A stretch of DNA of 7,764 nt from Caldilineae bacterium (GTDB lineage Bacteria > Chloroflexota > Anaerolineae > J102): assembly GCA_011176555.1 (NCBI GenBank), contig DUEF01000077.1, forward strand, positions 1 through 7,764. The letters are read 5' to 3'. The position numbers and the translations under genes were made by a program. Below, in pieces: positions 5,638-7,764 of the stretch (position 1 is the stretch's first letter; each line of letters opens with the position of its first letter). A model generated the notes under the pieces. It was not told where the DNA came from. It ran no database searches and saw only the letters and a program-made list of their open reading frames with translations.

Positions 5638-6591
5638 ATGTCCACTCCTCCCACTGTTGTCACCGTCCGAGATCTCACCAAGCGTTTTGGTGATTTTACA
5701 GCCGTGGACGCCATCGAATTCGACGTGCGCCAGGGCGAGATATTCGGCTTCCTGGGCCCGAACGGTTCCGGCAAGACCACCACCATCCGCATGTTGTTGG
5801 GCTTGCTGCCGCCCACCAGCGGCGCCGCCACCGTGCTGGGCATCGACGTTCTCAAACGACCGCAGGACATCGCCCGGCGCGTGGGCTACATGAGCCAGAA
5901 GTTCAGCCTGTACCCCGATCTCACGGTCGATGAAAATCTCACGTTTTACGGTCGCACCTACGGCTTGCAGGGGCGAGCGCTCGCACGCCGCAAAGATGAA
6001 ATCCTCGGCCTGATCGAACTCGACGTCCAGCGCCAGCGCATGACCTCGAATCTGGCGGGAGGCTGGAAACAGCGCCTGGCTCTGGGCGCGGCCATCCTCC
6101 ATCGGCCGGAACTGCTTTTCCTGGATGAACCGACCGCGGGTGTGGACCCGGTCAGCCGTCGTAATTTCTGGCGGCTGCTCTACACCCTGGCCGAGCAAAA
6201 CACCACCATTTTCGTGACCACGCACTACATGGAAGAGGCCGAGCAGTGCCACCGCCTGGCCTTCATCCACCACGGCAGGCTCATCGCCGATGGCGCACCG
6301 GCCGAGATCAAGCGCGAACGCATGCCGGGGCTGGTGGTCGAAATCATCTGTCGGCACCCGCAACGGGCGCTGGCCGCCTTGCGCGAGGCCGGCATCCCGG
6401 AAGTGGCCCTGTACGGCGAACGGGTGCACGCGGCCGGCCCCGATCTCGACCAACGCCTCGACGAGCTGACCGACTTGTTGCAGCAGGCGGACGCCGAACC
6501 CCGCAGCATCAAACGCATTCCGCCCTCGTTGGAGGATGTGTTTATCGCGAACGTGCGACAAACTGTCGAATTACGGAATGTGAATCAGTAA
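5638..6591 (+). CDS. ABC exporter ATPase B (like YbhF C half), altered signature
   Basis: This 317-residue ATPase starts at the ATG at 5638, 33 bp after ATPase A. Motifs in order: Walker A GPNGSGKTT (40-48), Q-loop YMSQKFSLY (Gln87), Walker B LLFLDEP (159-165, Asp163, Glu164), D-loop GVDPVSRR and switch VTTHYMEEAE with His196 present. The signature reads LAGGW (139-143) instead of LSGGQ/M, so the serine that contacts the ATP gamma phosphate of the partner is alanine. From memory, the C half of E. coli YbhF also has a deviant signature in front of KQRLALA. The pair thus looks like YbhF split into two genes. The C-terminal part (about 230-317) is an accessory domain ending in PSLEDVFIANV, typical of drug-export ATPases. 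No Shine-Dalgarno sequence is visible; the pyrimidine-rich CTCCTACTTTC lies directly before the ATG. Confidence 0.95.
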   Translation: MSTPPTVVTVRDLTKRFGDFTAVDAIEFDVRQGEIFGFLGPNGSGKTTTIRMLLGLLPPTSGAATVLGIDVLKRPQDIARRVGYMSQKFSLYPDLTVDENLTFYGRTYGLQGRALARRKDEILGLIELDVQRQRMTSNLAGGWKQRLALGAAILHRPELLFLDEPTAGVDPVSRRNFWRLLYTLAEQNTTIFVTTHYMEEAEQCHRLAFIHHGRLIADGAPAEIKRERMPGLVVEIICRHPQRALAALREAGIPEVALYGERVHAAGPDLDQRLDELTDLLQQADAEPRSIKRIPPSLEDVFIANVRQTVELRNVNQ

Positions 6592-6596
6592 CTTTG

Positions 6597-6666
6597 ACAT
6601 TGGATATTTGGTATTGGACGTCCCTTCCGTCAATCTGCGAATACCTAATACCCACTATCCAATACC
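6597..6666 (+). repeat. Inverted 7-bp repeat array before the adaptor gene
   Basis: The left part (6597-6617) has three 7-bp units of the form RYATTGG, one of them degenerate. The right part (6632-6666) has five units, most of the form NAATACC, the first being AATCTGC. The two parts run in opposite orientation: GGTATTGG (6610-6617) and CCAATACC (6659-6666) are exact reverse complements, able to fold around 41 bases. No coding sequence is seen in the 91-bp spacer 6592-6682, and there is no T-run of terminator type. Confidence 0.65.
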
Positions 6667-6682
6667 AGAAAACCCAGACATC

Positions 6683-7764
6683 ATGTTCAAAGAATCCATG
6701 GCCAAATTACGTTACCTCCTTCTCCTGCTGGCGCTCACCCTGACCGCCTGCACCAATCCGCTGGCGCCGCAGGATAGCGGGCCGGAGACCCTGCAACTGA
6801 CCGGGTTCCTGGAAGCCGGCGCGACCGACATTGCCGCCGAAGTCGGGGGGCGGTTGGTCGAGATCAGCGTCGAGGAGGGGGACAGCGTGGAGGCCGGGCA
6901 GCAACTCGTGCGGCTGGATGACAGCCTTCTGCAATTGCAACTCGATCTGGCCGACGCCGATATCGCCGAGGCTGAAGCGAAGCTTGCCCGCCTCCAAAGC
7001 GCGGTGCGTCCCGTGGATGTCAAGCTCGCCGAAGCGCGGGTGGCCGCCGCCGAAAGCGCACTGGCCGCGGCCGAGAGCGCCCTGGCCGACGCCATCCTCC
7101 TGCGCGACAACCCGCAAGCCCTCGATGTGCAGATCGCCCAGGCCAACGCCGCCCTGCTCGAAGCCAAAGCCCATGCCCGCGCCGCCCGCCATCTGGCCGA
7201 GGCCGCGGACATCGAAGTACAGATGTGGGAGGCGATCACGCGAGACCTGTGGGCGGGTGTGGATGTGCAACTGCCGGGTGGCGGTGAAATCCATATCGAT
7301 ACCCCGCGCGACAAAATCGATTACGCCAACCGGCAATGGAATCTGGCCGGACAGAACGCCTGGAGCGCCTGGCAGGACGCGCAAGCCGCCGAAGCCGCGG
7401 TCGAACAAGCGCGCACCACGCTCGCCGACCTCAAACGCACGAAAGCCAATCCTCAGACAGCCGAAGCACAGATCATCGCCGCCACCAATGCCCGCGACGA
7501 GGCGAAAGCCGGGGTCGCACAAGCGCGCGCCGCGCTTGCAGCCGTGAGCGCCGGCCCCACCGCAACCCAGATCGCCGCGGCCGAGTCAGCGGTCGAGCAA
7601 GCCCGCGCCGCGCGCGACGCCCTGGCCGTCCAACTGGAACAGACCCGCCTGCAGGCCCCCACCAGCGGTCTGATCTCGGCCCGCTACCGTTCTCCCGGCG
7701 AAGTGATCGGCCCCCACCAGCCCGTGCTCACGCTCCAGGACGCCGGTCACCTACAACTCACGAT
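6683..7764 (+). CDS. HlyD/YbhG-like membrane fusion lipoprotein, 5' part
   Basis: The frame has 360 codons and is open at the right edge. The start may be the ATG at 6683 or the one at 6698 (MAKLRY). Both give a short lipoprotein signal peptide: LLLLLALTLTAC with a lipobox and Cys23, so the mature protein should be lipid-anchored outside the cytoplasmic membrane. The first half of a biotinyl-lipoyl-like barrel follows (about 46-80, VGGRLVEISVEEGDSVEAGQ), then a long Ala/Glu/Gln-rich coiled coil (about 81-320), then the second half (LQAPTSGLISARYRSPGEVI, 323-342). The barrel segments match E. coli YbhG closely from memory. The coiled coil is broken near 178-232 by a Trp-rich, Pro/Gly-containing stretch, which is unusual. 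The protein should link the permease pair to the outside; in a cell with one membrane it would act as a surface-anchored funnel or substrate handler. Confidence 0.9.
   Translation, partial: MFKESMAKLRYLLLLLALTLTACTNPLAPQDSGPETLQLTGFLEAGATDIAAEVGGRLVEISVEEGDSVEAGQQLVRLDDSLLQLQLDLADADIAEAEAKLARLQSAVRPVDVKLAEARVAAAESALAAAESALADAILLRDNPQALDVQIAQANAALLEAKAHARAARHLAEAADIEVQMWEAITRDLWAGVDVQLPGGGEIHIDTPRDKIDYANRQWNLAGQNAWSAWQDAQAAEAAVEQARTTLADLKRTKANPQTAEAQIIAATNARDEAKAGVAQARAALAAVSAGPTATQIAAAESAVEQARAARDALAVQLEQTRLQAPTSGLISARYRSPGEVIGPHQPVLTLQDAGHLQLT

Noticed and set aside
5506..6561. 351-codon open frame on the minus strand
   Set aside because: It is antisense to ATPase B, whose motifs are complete. 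High GC keeps the opposite frame open; no domain is recognisable.
6707..7522. 271-codon open frame on the minus strand
   Set aside because: It is antisense to the adaptor gene; its composition mirrors the Ala-rich coiled coil and no motif is seen.

Overview
The window is GC-rich bacterial chromosomal DNA. It holds the end of a secreted-type cysteine peptidase gene, a convergent purine-salvage gene, and then a six-gene co-directional cluster that encodes a TetR regulator and an ABC-2 type efflux system. The style of the intergenic DNA (7-bp tandem arrays, small dispersed palindromes), the gingipain-fold peptidase and the lipoprotein-type adaptor suggest an uncultured Chloroflexota-like lineage (Anaerolineae/Caldilineae). 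That assignment is an impression from memory, not the result of a search.

Layout. Positions 1-978 (+) are the 3' part of a C25 (gingipain-like) peptidase, open at the left edge, with both catalytic residues present. Positions 981-1529 (-) are hypoxanthine phosphoribosyltransferase (hpt); its stop codon lies only 2 bp from the peptidase stop codon. The roughly 200-bp spacer between the divergent hpt and tetR genes (1530-1730) holds a probable hpt promoter, a purine-rich tandem repeat, a perfect consensus sigma70-type promoter (TTGACA, 17 bp, TATAAT) and three evenly spaced copies of the palindrome GAAT-N4-ATTC. From 1731 to the right edge, all on +, come the TetR repressor, permease 1 (YbhS-like), permease 2 (YbhR-like), ATPase A, ATPase B and a lipoprotein HlyD/YbhG-like adaptor that is open at the right edge.

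How the genes work together. The cluster resembles the E. coli cecR-ybhGFSR system taken apart and reordered. The two ATPases, separate here, match the N and C halves of the fused YbhF protein. ATPase A has lost the switch histidine (Pro instead) but keeps a good LSGGM signature. ATPase B keeps the histidine but has an altered signature (LAGGW). In a head-to-tail heterodimer both defects fall in the same nucleotide site, which predicts one working and one degenerate site. The two permeases would form the membrane channel, and the adaptor would extend it outside the membrane. The TetR protein most likely represses its own promoter, and with it the whole operon, through the palindrome array.

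Almost every junction in the operon is filled by a short repeat: a dispersed-type element plus 7-mer arrays before permease 1, a 7-mer array ending exactly at the permease 2 start codon, a hairpin beginning in the ATPase A stop codon, and an inverted 7-mer array before the adaptor. The only exception is the ATGA overlap between permease 2 and ATPase A. None of the operon genes shows a strong Shine-Dalgarno sequence. I saw no tRNA, rRNA, CRISPR array, insertion sequence or clear intrinsic terminator. I did not find a wholly new type of system; the best leads are the operator array, the complementary ATPase defects and the repeat-filled junctions.
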